NCBI GenBank assembly: GCA_038237435.1
Contig: JBBRYT010000001.1
Span: 248,001-312,000, forward strand
Source: JACCTI01 sp038237435
Lineage (GTDB): Bacteria; Verrucomicrobiota; Verrucomicrobiia; Chthoniobacterales; UBA10450
DNA length: 64,000 nt
Reading direction: 5' to 3'
Shown: in pieces, positions 7,635-17,182 of the stretch
Layout of the letters: each line of letters starts with the position of its first letter
Numbering within the stretch: position 1 is the stretch's first letter
Made by a program: the position numbers and the translations under genes
Notes under the pieces: model-generated
Databases searched by the model: none
Seen by the model: only the letters and a program-made list of their open reading frames with translations
What the model was told of the DNA's origin: nothing

Positions 7635-10600
7635 GTGGTTCCGAGGAAAGCCGACAAAAAGTGCCTTACCGCCCCGCCTGAGCGCGGTTGCGTCGAGATT
7701 CGCGGCGCGCGTCAGAACAATCTCAAGGGCATCGATCTCGATCTGCCGCTCGGAAAATTAACCGTCATCACCGGCCCCAGCGGGAGCGGAAAATCCTCAC
7801 TAGCCTTCGAAACCATCTACGCTGAAGGCCAGCGGCGTTACGTCGAAACGTTCTCGCCTTACATGCGGCAATTCCTCGATCGCATGGACAAACCGCGCGT
7901 CGACGAAATTCGCGGCATTCCGCCCGCGATCGCCATCGAGCAGGCGAATCCGGTCAAATCATCGCGTTCCACCGTCGGCACGATGACCGAGATCAACGAT
8001 TATCTGAAATTGCTGTGGCCGCGGATTTCGCGCGCATTTTGTCCGACCTGCGGACGCGAGATTCGTCCGGAAACCGCGAAGTCGATCGCCGAGGAAATCC
8101 TGCGCGAACTCAGCGGCAAGACGGTCTTGATCACGTTCTGGGTCTCAGTTCCGGCAAAGACGGAGGCGCAGGACTTCTTCAAATTCATTCAGCAGCAAGG
8201 TTACCTACGCGTCTGGCTGAACGGCGAAGTCGTGCGCGCCGACACAGACAAAAAAGTCGGACGGCTCGGTGCGCGCGTGCAGGTCATCCAAGATCGGACC
8301 ACGATTACGGGGGAAAACAGATCACGGTTGGTGGAAGCGCTCGAAGTCGCGCTGCGTTTCGGAAAAGACCGGATCAACATCGTCGAGCTGGAGAAGAAAA
8401 AGGAACATCCGTTTTCCACCGGCTGGCATTGCGCGCACTGCGATCTCGATATTCGTCCGCCGACACCGGGTCTCTTCAGTTTCAACAGCCCACTCGGCGC
8501 CTGCCCGGAATGCCGCGGCTTCGGTCGCACCATCGCGATCGACCTAAATCGCGCCATTCCTGATCGTTCGCTCTCGATTGCACAAGGCGCGGTCCGCGTT
8601 TTCCGCGGCCAGGAAATGGGCGAATCGCAAAAGGATCTGATGCGAGCCTGCGCGCGCGAAGAGATCGACGTTCATCTGCCCTTCGAAGAATTGCCGAAAC
8701 CCGATCAGGAGTTCGTCATCAATGGCGAGAAAAAAAGCGGCGCCTACGAAGACGATGAAGACGGCCGTTGGTACGGGGTGCGCGGTTTCTTCAAATGGCT
8801 CGAAAGCAAAACCTACAAAATGCACGTGCGCGTTTTGCTTAGCCGCTATCGCGCTTACACGACATGCCCGAGCTGCAAAGGCGGACGTTTCCAACTCGAC
8901 GCGCTGAATTATCGGATCGTCACCGCGCAAGATACATTGACCCTACCCAAAATCGACGCGCTGCCTGTTAATCGCACGCGTGACTTGTTGGCAAATATCG
9001 CGCTCCCGCCTAACGACTCCACCGCGAAGATGTTGCGTGGCGAAGTCGTCACACGACTCAATTATCTCTGCAACGTCGGGCTCGGTTATCTCACGCTCGA
9101 TCGTTCCACGCGCACGCTCAGCGGCGGCGAAGTGCAACGCGTCAACCTCACGACCTGTCTAGGCGCGTCGCTCGTGAACACCCTCTTCGTCATGGACGAA
9201 CCGAGCGTCGGCCTGCATCCGCGCGATGTCGGTCGATTGATCCGCGTCATTCACAATCTGCGCGACAAAGGCAACACGCTCCTCGTCGTCGAACACGAAG
9301 AAGCGATCATCCGCTCGGCCGATAACTTGATCGACATCGGGCCAGGCCGCGGCGAGCAGGGTGGTGAATTAATTTTCAGCGGTTCGCTCGATCAGATGCT
9401 GAAAGCACGCGGCCCGGAGTCGCTCACTGCTGATTACCTCAGCGGAACGAAATCGATTCCGATTCCCAAATCGCGCCGCAAATCAACCAGCGCGATCAAG
9501 ATCAACGGCGCACGCGAACACAATCTCAAGAACGTCGATGTCGACATCCCGCTGGGAATTTTCACCTGCGTGACCGGCGTTTCCGGTTCCGGCAAGTCGA
9601 CCTTGATCCACGAAGTGCTTTATCGAAATCTCGCGCGCGCAAAGGGACAATCGAGCGACCAGGAAGCCGGCGCATGCAAATCGGTCAGCGGCGCGCATCG
9701 CGTGGGTGATGTGGTGATGGTCGATCAAGCGCCGCTCGCGCGCACACCGCGTTCGACGCCGATTTTGTATCTCGGTCTTTACGATCGCGTCCGCGAATTG
9801 TTCGCCGCGTTGCCTGAAGCACAGGCGCAAGGACTGACCGCGAGCGCGTTTTCCTTCAACTCGGGCAGCGGACGTTGCGAGCGATGTTGCGGCACCGGCT
9901 TCGAAAAAATCGAGATGCAATTCCTGAGCGATCTCTTCGTGCGTTGCGCGGAGTGCGAGGGCAAACGCTTTCAACCGCACGTGCTGCGCGTGCATCTCTA
10001 CGGCAAATCGATTCACGATGTGCTGCAGTTGACGGTGAGCGAAGGGATCCAGTTCTTCGCGCAAATCGGCGAATCGCCCAAGCTCGGCGACCCACTCGAA
10101 GTGCTCGATGAAGTCGGGCTCGGTTATCTGCGGCTCGGTCAACCGCTCAACACTTTATCCGGCGGCGAATCGCAGCGGCTCAAGCTCGTCGGTCATCTAA
10201 CCGATCACGTCGCAGGCGAAAACGGCAACGGAGATTCCGCACGCGGAAAGTTGTTCATCTTCGACGAGCCGACGACCGGATTGCATTTCGACGACGTCGC
10301 GCTGCTGGTGAAGGTCTTCCAAGGATTGGTCGACCACGGCAACACGATCATCGTGATCGAACACAATCTCGAAGTGATTAAGTGCGCAGATTGGGTGATC
10401 GATCTTGGGCCCGAGGCCGGCGATGACGGCGGGGAGTTAGTCGGCGTTGGAACACCGGAAGCGATCGCAAAACTAGAAGAGAGTCACACCGGACAATTTC
10501 TCAAGCCGCTCTTGAATGCGCAGAAGAAGCTCGCTCCATTCGCCACGCGCTACGACTTTGCAGACGAAGATCAGCTTGCACGCGTAGCGGAAACCGCGCC

Positions 10601-13268
10601 GCGTTTTCATCTCAACGGAAACTCAAATCACGCCATTCAAATTCACGGCGCGCGCGAGCATAACCTAAAGAACATCTCGTTAGGCATTCCGCGCGACAAG
10701 ATGGTCATCATCACCGGTCTGAGTGGCTCGGGAAAATCGACCGTCGCCTTCGACATTCTTTTTTCCGAAGGTCAACGCCGTTTCCTGGACAGCATGTCGC
10801 CGTATGCGCGACAATTCGTCGAGCAGCTCGAGAAACCGGATGTCGATTTGGTCGAAGGCGTCCCGCCGAGCGTCGCGATCGAGCAGCGCGTCACGCGCGG
10901 CGGTGGCAAATCGACCGTCGCGACCGTGACGGAAGTTTACCATTTCCTGCGACTGCTCTTCGCGAAAACCGGCACGCAGTTTTGTCCGGACTGCGATCTG
11001 CCCGTCGAAAAACAAAGTCTCGCCGCGATCGTCAAACAAGTCGAAAGCGCAGCGCGGCGCGGCATGCTTAAGGTCCTCGCGCCGCTCGTAAAAGCGCGCA
11101 AAGGGTTCCACACCGATGTCGCGCGTTGGGCCGAGCGCCAGGGCTTCGATACGCTCTTTGTCGATGGTCAGCTGATTCCCGTCGGACAATTTCGAAAACT
11201 CGAGCGCTTCAAGGAACACACCATCGATGTGGTCGTCGGCGTGATCGACGCCAAGCGAATCAAGAAAGCGCGCAACCTGGTGCAGCGTGCGCTCGATATC
11301 GGCCGCGGCACTGCGCATCTGCTCGACGCGAAACACCGTCTCACGGTCATGAGCACGGAAATGAGTTGTCCGGGTTGCGGCCGCGCGTTTGAAGAACTCG
11401 ATCCGCGTTTGTTCTCTTTTAACTCGCCGCACGGCGCCTGCGAAGAATGTGGCGGGTTCGGCGAAATTTGGAATGCGAAGCTGCAGACCGGCGAGGAAGA
11501 AACCGGTGAATCGGTTTTGGAAAACGAACTAACAGCTGAGCGCGAATCGGAATGGATCGACGAAGACGAAGCGCGCGAATGTCCGTCGTGTCATGGCTCG
11601 CGCCTGAACGCGATCGCGCGGCATGTGCGCGTGCAAGGCAAGACGATTGATAACTTCACCGCGCTCTCCGCGCTCGAAGCCTATTTGCTCGTGGGGAAAT
11701 TGCGCTTCCGCGGCAACCAGCAAACCATCGCGGCCGATTTGATTCCGGAAATCAAACAGCGGCTCGAGTTCATGGAAAATGTCGGACTCGGCTACCTCTC
11801 GTTAGGCCGATCGGCCAAGACTTTGAGCGGCGGCGAATCGCAACGCATCCGTTTGGCGGCGCAACTCGGCTCGAATTTGCGCGGCGTTCTTTACGTTCTC
11901 GACGAACCGACCATCGGTCTGCATCCGCGTGACAATTTGCGATTGCTCGACACCCTGACCGCACTGCGCGAGAAGGGAAACTCGCTCGTAATCGTCGAGC
12001 ACGACGAAGAGACGATGCGGCGGGCGGATCACATCATCGATCTCGGCCCCGGTGCTGGGATCCACGGCGGCGAACTGGTTGTGCAAGGGACGCTCGATGA
12101 AATCCAGGCGCACAAAAATTCTGAAACCGGTCGTTGCCTGCGCACGCCGCTTTGTCATCCGATTCGAGAAAGCCGGCGCTCGTTAGCCGACGCGGAAGAA
12201 TGGATCGAAATCCACGGCGCCGCGGCGAATAATTTAAAGAAGGTCGATGTGCGTTTCCCCGTGAACCGACTCTCGGTTATCACCGGGATTTCTGGTTCGG
12301 GAAAATCGACCTTGATGCGTTCGGTCTTGTTGCCCGCGGTTCGCGAACAACTCGATAAGAAATCGAAAGGCACACGCGATTTGTTCGGCGTGGTGAAAGG
12401 CGCGGACTCATTCGAAACCGTTTACGAAGTGGATCAGTCGCCCATTGGCAAGACCTCGCGCTCGACGCCCGCGACCTACATCAAAGTCTTCGACGAAATC
12501 CGAAATCTTTACGCGCAGCTGCCGGTCTCGCGCGTGCGCGGTTACACCAGCGCGCGATTTTCGTTTAACACGGAAGGCGGCCGCTGCGAAACGTGCAAAG
12601 GCCAGGGCGTCATTAAACTCGAGATGAGTTTTCTGCCGAGCAGTTATGTGCCGTGCGAAGATTGCGGCGGACGGCGCTACAATCCGCAAACGCTCGAAGT
12701 GCTCTACAATGAGAAGAGTATCGGCGACGTCATGGAGATGACGATTGAGCAGGCCGCGCAATTTTTTGCTACGAATCAGAAAATCGCGCGTCCGCTGACA
12801 TTGCTCGTCGATACGGGACTTGGTTATCTTAAACTCGGGCAGCCGAGCCCGACCTTGAGCGGCGGCGAAGCGCAACGTCTGAAACTCGTCACGCAATTGA
12901 ATCGGGGAGTTGGCCGCGCACAAAACGAGCGCATCCGAAAGATGCGCAAACCGAAATCGACGCTCTATCTATTAGAGGAGCCGACGATCGGATTGCATAT
13001 GGCAGATGTGGAACTGTTGCTCAACGTGCTGCATCGGCTGGTCGATGAAGGCAACACCGTCATCGTGATCGAGCACAACCTCAGCGTGATCGCCGAAGCG
13101 GATTATATCGTCGACATCGGACCGGAAGCCGGCGCAGACGGCGGCGAAATTGTCGCGACCGGCACACCGGAGCAGGTGGCGAAGAATCGCCTCAGTCGCA
13201 CGGCCCCGTTCCTACGCGAAGCGTTGCAACCGAAACGCTCGACGCGCACGAAGGTTGCTGCGATATAG
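7635..13268 (+). CDS. uvrA: Double-length excinuclease ABC subunit UvrA (tandem fusion)
   Basis: UvrA finds DNA lesions and loads UvrB in nucleotide excision repair. Normal UvrA is about 940 residues; this one is 1877 because two complete copies are fused in one frame, joined near residue 990. Four Walker A motifs are visible: GPSGSGKS (about 47), GVSGSGKS (about 648), GLSGSGKS (about 1028) and GISGSGKS (about 1551). The matching ABC signatures LSGGE and DEP(S/T) Walker B motifs follow each. Zinc-finger CxxC pairs occur in both halves (for example CPTCGRE, CPECRGFG, CEECGGFG). Chlamydia has the same architecture. GTG is the only reasonable start. Three dispersed repeat copies lie inside. Confidence 0.96.
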   Translation: MVPRKADKKCLTAPPERGCVEIRGARQNNLKGIDLDLPLGKLTVITGPSGSGKSSLAFETIYAEGQRRYVETFSPYMRQFLDRMDKPRVDEIRGIPPAIAIEQANPVKSSRSTVGTMTEINDYLKLLWPRISRAFCPTCGREIRPETAKSIAEEILRELSGKTVLITFWVSVPAKTEAQDFFKFIQQQGYLRVWLNGEVVRADTDKKVGRLGARVQVIQDRTTITGENRSRLVEALEVALRFGKDRINIVELEKKKEHPFSTGWHCAHCDLDIRPPTPGLFSFNSPLGACPECRGFGRTIAIDLNRAIPDRSLSIAQGAVRVFRGQEMGESQKDLMRACAREEIDVHLPFEELPKPDQEFVINGEKKSGAYEDDEDGRWYGVRGFFKWLESKTYKMHVRVLLSRYRAYTTCPSCKGGRFQLDALNYRIVTAQDTLTLPKIDALPVNRTRDLLANIALPPNDSTAKMLRGEVVTRLNYLCNVGLGYLTLDRSTRTLSGGEVQRVNLTTCLGASLVNTLFVMDEPSVGLHPRDVGRLIRVIHNLRDKGNTLLVVEHEEAIIRSADNLIDIGPGRGEQGGELIFSGSLDQMLKARGPESLTADYLSGTKSIPIPKSRRKSTSAIKINGAREHNLKNVDVDIPLGIFTCVTGVSGSGKSTLIHEVLYRNLARAKGQSSDQEAGACKSVSGAHRVGDVVMVDQAPLARTPRSTPILYLGLYDRVRELFAALPEAQAQGLTASAFSFNSGSGRCERCCGTGFEKIEMQFLSDLFVRCAECEGKRFQPHVLRVHLYGKSIHDVLQLTVSEGIQFFAQIGESPKLGDPLEVLDEVGLGYLRLGQPLNTLSGGESQRLKLVGHLTDHVAGENGNGDSARGKLFIFDEPTTGLHFDDVALLVKVFQGLVDHGNTIIVIEHNLEVIKCADWVIDLGPEAGDDGGELVGVGTPEAIAKLEESHTGQFLKPLLNAQKKLAPFATRYDFADEDQLARVAETAPRFHLNGNSNHAIQIHGAREHNLKNISLGIPRDKMVIITGLSGSGKSTVAFDILFSEGQRRFLDSMSPYARQFVEQLEKPDVDLVEGVPPSVAIEQRVTRGGGKSTVATVTEVYHFLRLLFAKTGTQFCPDCDLPVEKQSLAAIVKQVESAARRGMLKVLAPLVKARKGFHTDVARWAERQGFDTLFVDGQLIPVGQFRKLERFKEHTIDVVVGVIDAKRIKKARNLVQRALDIGRGTAHLLDAKHRLTVMSTEMSCPGCGRAFEELDPRLFSFNSPHGACEECGGFGEIWNAKLQTGEEETGESVLENELTAERESEWIDEDEARECPSCHGSRLNAIARHVRVQGKTIDNFTALSALEAYLLVGKLRFRGNQQTIAADLIPEIKQRLEFMENVGLGYLSLGRSAKTLSGGESQRIRLAAQLGSNLRGVLYVLDEPTIGLHPRDNLRLLDTLTALREKGNSLVIVEHDEETMRRADHIIDLGPGAGIHGGELVVQGTLDEIQAHKNSETGRCLRTPLCHPIRESRRSLADAEEWIEIHGAAANNLKKVDVRFPVNRLSVITGISGSGKSTLMRSVLLPAVREQLDKKSKGTRDLFGVVKGADSFETVYEVDQSPIGKTSRSTPATYIKVFDEIRNLYAQLPVSRVRGYTSARFSFNTEGGRCETCKGQGVIKLEMSFLPSSYVPCEDCGGRRYNPQTLEVLYNEKSIGDVMEMTIEQAAQFFATNQKIARPLTLLVDTGLGYLKLGQPSPTLSGGEAQRLKLVTQLNRGVGRAQNERIRKMRKPKSTLYLLEEPTIGLHMADVELLLNVLHRLVDEGNTVIVIEHNLSVIAEADYIVDIGPEAGADGGEIVATGTPEQVAKNRLSRTAPFLREALQPKRSTRTKVAAI

Positions 13269-13276
13269 CGCAGCGC

Positions 13277-14218
13277 TTGCACGTGTTCGCCTACTACCTG
13301 CACAAACTCGATCCGTACATTTTTCATGTAACGGAAACGTTCGGCCCGCGTTGGTACGGGCTCGCCTATGTGATGGCGTTCATCTGCGGCTACGCCCTGC
13401 TGGCGTGGCTTTCAAAAAAAGGTTACGCCGACATTCATCAAGCGCAGGTCGGTGACTTCATTACCTGGGCTGCGCTCTTCGGCGTCATGATCGGCGGTCG
13501 GCTCGGCTACGTCCTCTTTTACAAACCGCACATGCTGCGCGAACCGCTTTCGATTTTGAAAGTGTGGGAAGGCGGCATGTCGGCGCACGGCGGCATGATC
13601 GGTCTCGTCCTTTTCACGCTCTATTACGCGCGGAAATACAAAATGGCGTGGACGAATCTGGGCGACAATCTCTGCGTGGTCGCACCGATCGGTTTGTTCT
13701 TCGGCCGGTGTGCGAATTTTATCAACGGCGAACTTTACGGACGCGCCGCGAATTTTCCCTGGGCAATGCAGTTCCCGAAAGAATTAGTCGACACGACGAA
13801 CGGTGATCTGCTCGATCGCGCCATCGCTGTCTCGCGACAGGTCGATCCGTTAATCACTTCACCCGAAGATATCCTGCGCGTCTTACCGGCGAATCCGAAA
13901 ATCGAAGAGGCTCTGCGCACGGTGCTGACGCCCCGTCATCCTTCGCAGCTCTACGAGGCTTTTCTCGAAGGCATCGTTTTGTTTCTCATTCTTTGGTTTG
14001 TGCGCACGCGCATGCGCACACCGAATGGCCTGATCACGGGATTATTTCTTTGCTTGTACGCCGTCTTTCGCATCGTTGTGGAAAATTTCCGCGAGCCCGA
14101 CGCGTCGCTCATCGGACCCTTCACGCGCGGACAATTCTTTTCTTTTTTCCTGATCGCGCTCGGTTTCGGCTTCATCATCGTCGCCAAGTTGCGGCCGGTC
14201 TATCCACGCAAGCTCTGA
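13277..14218 (+). CDS. lgt: Prolipoprotein diacylglyceryl transferase
   Basis: Lgt moves diacylglycerol from phosphatidylglycerol to the lipobox cysteine of prolipoproteins in the inner membrane. The 313 residues contain about seven hydrophobic segments. The family signature GRCANFINGELYGR is present, as are the early GGRLGYVLFY and GGMSAHGGMIG motifs and the late HPSQLYEAFLEG. A central insertion of about 45 residues (about 170-215, VDTTNGDLLDRAIAV region) is somewhat long for the family. The start is TTG at 13277 or GTG at 13283; there is no ATG and no clear ribosome-binding site. It begins 8 bases after uvrA. Confidence 0.93.
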   Translation: MHVFAYYLHKLDPYIFHVTETFGPRWYGLAYVMAFICGYALLAWLSKKGYADIHQAQVGDFITWAALFGVMIGGRLGYVLFYKPHMLREPLSILKVWEGGMSAHGGMIGLVLFTLYYARKYKMAWTNLGDNLCVVAPIGLFFGRCANFINGELYGRAANFPWAMQFPKELVDTTNGDLLDRAIAVSRQVDPLITSPEDILRVLPANPKIEEALRTVLTPRHPSQLYEAFLEGIVLFLILWFVRTRMRTPNGLITGLFLCLYAVFRIVVENFREPDASLIGPFTRGQFFSFFLIALGFGFIIVAKLRPVYPRKL

Positions 14219-14256
14219 CTTCACCGCTTTCACTTCGGCGCGAAGTCCGCTAGTTA

Positions 14257-15009
14257 TTGCGCGTGGAAATTCTCGCGGCGGGCGGTCTGACTTTCGCCTT
14301 CGGGCACGCGACGCTTGCGGGCAAAATTATTCTGGCCTGCCTGCTGGTCGGTTCGATTTTCAGCTGGTCGGTCATGGTCACAAAAATGCGCGTGATTCGT
14401 TTCGCGAAACGACAGACCGCGAATTTTCGTGCCGCATTTCGTCAAGACCGACAACCGCTGCGTTTGTTCCAAAGCGGCGCGCGTTTCCCCGGCGCACCAC
14501 TGTTTAATGTTTATCGCGCGGGCTGCGAAGAGATGGCCTTCCACTTGTTAGGCTCTTCAGAAGTAGACGGAACTTTTCGCGCGCGATTGGAAATCGCCGA
14601 CAAAATTTCTCCCGCGCAAATGGGCTCTGTTCGAGCGGCGATGGAACGCGCGGTCGGCGAAACTGCGCTCGGTTTGGAATCGCAGATGATCCTGCTCGCC
14701 ACGGCAGTGAGCGGCGCGCCCTTTCTCGGTTTATTAGGCACGGTCTGGGGCGTGATGGACACGTTTACTGACGTCGCGGTGGCGGGCGCGCCGAATTTGA
14801 CCACGATGGCGCCCGGCGTTTCCGGCGCGCTGATCACGACCGTGATGTCGCTCTGCGTCGCCATTCCAGCGATGTTCGGTTACAACTTTCTCGTCACCAA
14901 CATTCGCAGTCTCATCGTTGAGATGGACAACTTCGCCGCCGAGCTCGCCTCAGAGTTCGAGCATAAATATGTCGATCACGGCGTGCGCGAACCCACCTTC
15001 CGTCGATGA
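14257..15009 (+). CDS. exbB: MotA/TolQ/ExbB proton channel protein
   Basis: This is the channel-forming inner-membrane subunit that uses proton motive force to energise TonB or TolA. The 250 residues contain one N-terminal membrane segment (about 18-40) and a pair near 145-165 and 190-215. The signature GAPFLGLLGTVWGVMDTF and the following AGAPNLTTMAPGVSGALITT are typical. The start is TTG 14257 or GTG 14263. Its stop overlaps the exbD ATG by 4 bases. Whether the set serves TonB or Tol cannot be settled from sequence. Confidence 0.88.
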   Translation: MRVEILAAGGLTFAFGHATLAGKIILACLLVGSIFSWSVMVTKMRVIRFAKRQTANFRAAFRQDRQPLRLFQSGARFPGAPLFNVYRAGCEEMAFHLLGSSEVDGTFRARLEIADKISPAQMGSVRAAMERAVGETALGLESQMILLATAVSGAPFLGLLGTVWGVMDTFTDVAVAGAPNLTTMAPGVSGALITTVMSLCVAIPAMFGYNFLVTNIRSLIVEMDNFAAELASEFEHKYVDHGVREPTFRR

Positions 15010-15422
15010 GACGCTACTCGCAGCGCAGCAACCTGACGACGTTGAGCGAAATCAACGTTACACCGCTGCTCGATCTCGCCTTCGTGCTGCTGATCATTTT
15101 CATCATCACGACGCCGCTGATCGAGAACAGCCTCAATCTCTCCGTTCCAACAAGCTCAGCCGCTAGTACGGCGGCTGATCGATCGAAAACACAAACCATC
15201 TCGATCGATCGCAACGAGGCGATCAAGTTCAACACCGAAACGGTCGATATGGAAACGCTCGCGGCGCGCCTAACGAGTGTCAGGGCGGCCAATCCCGAAG
15301 TGGCAATTGTTGTTCGACCCGATCGCGAATTGCCTGTGCAAAAACTCATCGCGATCATGGATGTGCTGCAACGCGCGCAGATTACAAAAATCGGTATCGC
15401 GACGAGAGATGAGACTCGTTAG
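15006..15422 (+). CDS. exbD: ExbD/TolR biopolymer transport protein
   Basis: The 138-residue protein has the ExbD/TolR plan. It starts with a short cytoplasmic N-terminus, followed by NVTPLLDLAFVLLIIFIITTP (about 18-38) with the conserved proton-carrying Asp of PLLD, and ends in a periplasmic domain. It is coupled to exbB by ATGA and to the TonB-like gene by 3 bases. The TAG stop is part of a dispersed repeat copy (15416-15423); another copy at 15269-15276 encodes LTS. Confidence 0.92.
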   Translation: MRRYSQRSNLTTLSEINVTPLLDLAFVLLIIFIITTPLIENSLNLSVPTSSAASTAADRSKTQTISIDRNEAIKFNTETVDMETLAARLTSVRAANPEVAIVVRPDRELPVQKLIAIMDVLQRAQITKIGIATRDETR

Positions 15423-15425
15423 GGA

Positions 15426-16160
15426 ATGACGCGCGACGCATCGTTCTGGCGCAATCTCACCATCATCGGTCTTTTTCACGTCGCGATTCTCTTCGCGCTT
15501 GCGCTATGGAGCGCGAGCACGAAAACACCCCTTGGCGCTGGAATTGTCTGGATGGAACACGGTAGTGATCAGCCAATTCCCACGACGTCCGCGCAACTTC
15601 AGGTTCAAGATGCCTCTGCTGCGCCGGAGGAGGAAGAGGCGGCGAGCGACGAGCCCGAGGATGAACCGGTGACGAGAGAGGCAACCGCTGCACCAAAAGC
15701 GACGCCTAAGAAATTGAAGGTGTCGCCGACTCCCAGAGCCGCAAAGATTGCGACTAAAAAAACCCCGAAATCTTCCGCGAAAGTTGCAGCGAAGCAGGAA
15801 GAGCATTCCAAGAAATCAGGCGACGTAACCGGAACCGGCAAGCAGGCGAGCGGCGCGGGCAACCCGTCGCAATTCAGTTGGTATGGCAACATGCTGCATG
15901 ACCGATTTTTCAGCTCGTGGGATCAGCCGACGAGCGTGGTGGCGACGGGCGCGAAAATGTCCGTGCTAGTCCGATTACGAATCGAGAGCGATGGACGCGT
16001 GAGCAGTTTTGCACTCGTTAGGCCATCAGGAAACGTGGTCGTGGACGAATCGGTCGCGGCCGTGGCGAAACGGGTCACGCAAGTTGATCCGCTCCCGGCG
16101 GGGCTGGGCAATGGCGGACATTACGACGTCAATATCAACTTCGAATTGAACGCGGATTAA
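15426..16160 (+). CDS. TonB/TolA-like energy transducer
   Basis: The third gene of the exbB-exbD set encodes 244 residues. It has one N-terminal membrane anchor (about 12-30), then a long acidic and then Lys/Ala/Pro-rich periplasmic spacer (about 55-140), and a C-terminal domain (about 150-244). That domain carries VLVRLRIESDGRVSSFAL and VDESVAAVAKRV, the TonB/TolA C-terminal pattern. It should carry proton-motive energy to outer-membrane receptors or the Tol system. Its last 4 bases overlap the convergent DNA ligase gene. Confidence 0.85.
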   Translation: MTRDASFWRNLTIIGLFHVAILFALALWSASTKTPLGAGIVWMEHGSDQPIPTTSAQLQVQDASAAPEEEEAASDEPEDEPVTREATAAPKATPKKLKVSPTPRAAKIATKKTPKSSAKVAAKQEEHSKKSGDVTGTGKQASGAGNPSQFSWYGNMLHDRFFSSWDQPTSVVATGAKMSVLVRLRIESDGRVSSFALVRPSGNVVVDESVAAVAKRVTQVDPLPAGLGNGGHYDVNINFELNAD

Positions 16161-17182
16161 AGTAGCGCGAGCGATTTCCCTTCCCGGCCCTGCACTTGAT
16201 CGAGCGTGCATTGCCGTGGTGCTTTGTCTTTGCGCCAGCGAACGATTTTCGTCCCATGACGAAAACGATCGCCGGTGAAATGATCGTAGGTCACTTCGAC
16301 GACGATTTTCGGATCGACAGGTTCCCATTCGCCGGTGCGCTCGGTGCTCCAGCGACTGGGTCCGCCGGGCGCATTGCCGGTGAATCCTGGCGGCTTGCGC
16401 AGCGCTTCAAACTTTTCCGTTAGCACCGGACGATCGCTCTTCTTGAATGCGGAGGTGAATCCGACATGATGCAACAATCCTTCGTCATCGTATAAACCGA
16501 GCAAGAGCGAACCGAGAAGTTTGCTGTTGCTCGCGTAACGAAATCCGCCGATCACGCAATCGACGGTGCGAATTTGTTTCGCCTTCACCATGGCGGTGCG
16601 TTCGCCGGAGGCATAAGGCACGTCGCGCAATTTCGCGATCACTCCATCGAGATCGCCGCCGACGCGATCGAACCATTTCTTTGCAGTCGTTAGGTTAACT
16701 GTCGCGGGCGATAACCGTATCGAACATTTCGATGGCAAATTCTTCGCAGCGAATTGTTCGAGACTGGCCCGACGGTCGCGCAAAGGAAAATCGAGCAACG
16801 ATTTACCGGATTCTTCGCCTAACAAGTCGAAGATGACGAACAGCGCGGGATGAGCCGCGGCCAGTTTCTGCACGCGACTCGCCGCGGGATGAAGCCGCAA
16901 CTGCAGTTCATCGAACGAGAGTTGGCCCATTACCGGAATGACGAGCTCGCCATCGAGCACGAAACGCTTCGCTCGCACTTGCGCGAGGGCCGCGACCACA
17001 TCTGGAAAATAACGGGCCAGCGGCTGCCCAGCTTTCGATTGCAAATAAATTTCGTCACCTTCGCGAAAAGCGAGGCAGCGAAAGCCGTCCCACTTCGGTT
17101 CGTATTGCCATTCGTCGCCAACAGGAATTTCGTCGACCGACTTCGCTTCCATCGGTGGCAATGGCGGCTTGAGCGATTTCAT
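16157..17182 (-). CDS. ATP-dependent DNA ligase (LigC/LigD ligase-domain type)
   Basis: The enzyme seals DNA nicks using ATP. The 341 residues hold an adenylation domain with the nucleotidyl-lysine motif EPKWDGFR (Lys30), motif III FVIFDLL, motif IV DGVIAKL and motif V MVKAKQIRTVDCVIGG, followed by an OB-fold C-terminus. It lacks the polymerase and phosphoesterase domains of full LigD, so it resembles stand-alone LigC. No Ku gene is in the window. It is the second gene of a pair, its ATG overlapping the stop of the upstream unknown gene by 4 bases. Confidence 0.9.
   Translation of the reverse strand: MKSLKPPLPPMEAKSVDEIPVGDEWQYEPKWDGFRCLAFREGDEIYLQSKAGQPLARYFPDVVAALAQVRAKRFVLDGELVIPVMGQLSFDELQLRLHPAASRVQKLAAAHPALFVIFDLLGEESGKSLLDFPLRDRRASLEQFAAKNLPSKCSIRLSPATVNLTTAKKWFDRVGGDLDGVIAKLRDVPYASGERTAMVKAKQIRTVDCVIGGFRYASNSKLLGSLLLGLYDDEGLLHHVGFTSAFKKSDRPVLTEKFEALRKPPGFTGNAPGGPSRWSTERTGEWEPVDPKIVVEVTYDHFTGDRFRHGTKIVRWRKDKAPRQCTLDQVQGREGKSLALL

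Noticed and set aside
9483..10142. Minus-strand ORF of 219 codons inside uvrA
   Set aside because: Antisense to a conserved ATPase domain, with no recognisable motif.
12408..12923. Minus-strand ORF of 171 codons inside uvrA
   Set aside because: Shadow of the last UvrA ATPase region, with no domain or start signal.
7635..13268. uvrA read as two separate genes or a sequencing fusion
   Set aside because: The frame is continuous through the junction, without stop or internal start signals, and the same fusion is known in Chlamydia.
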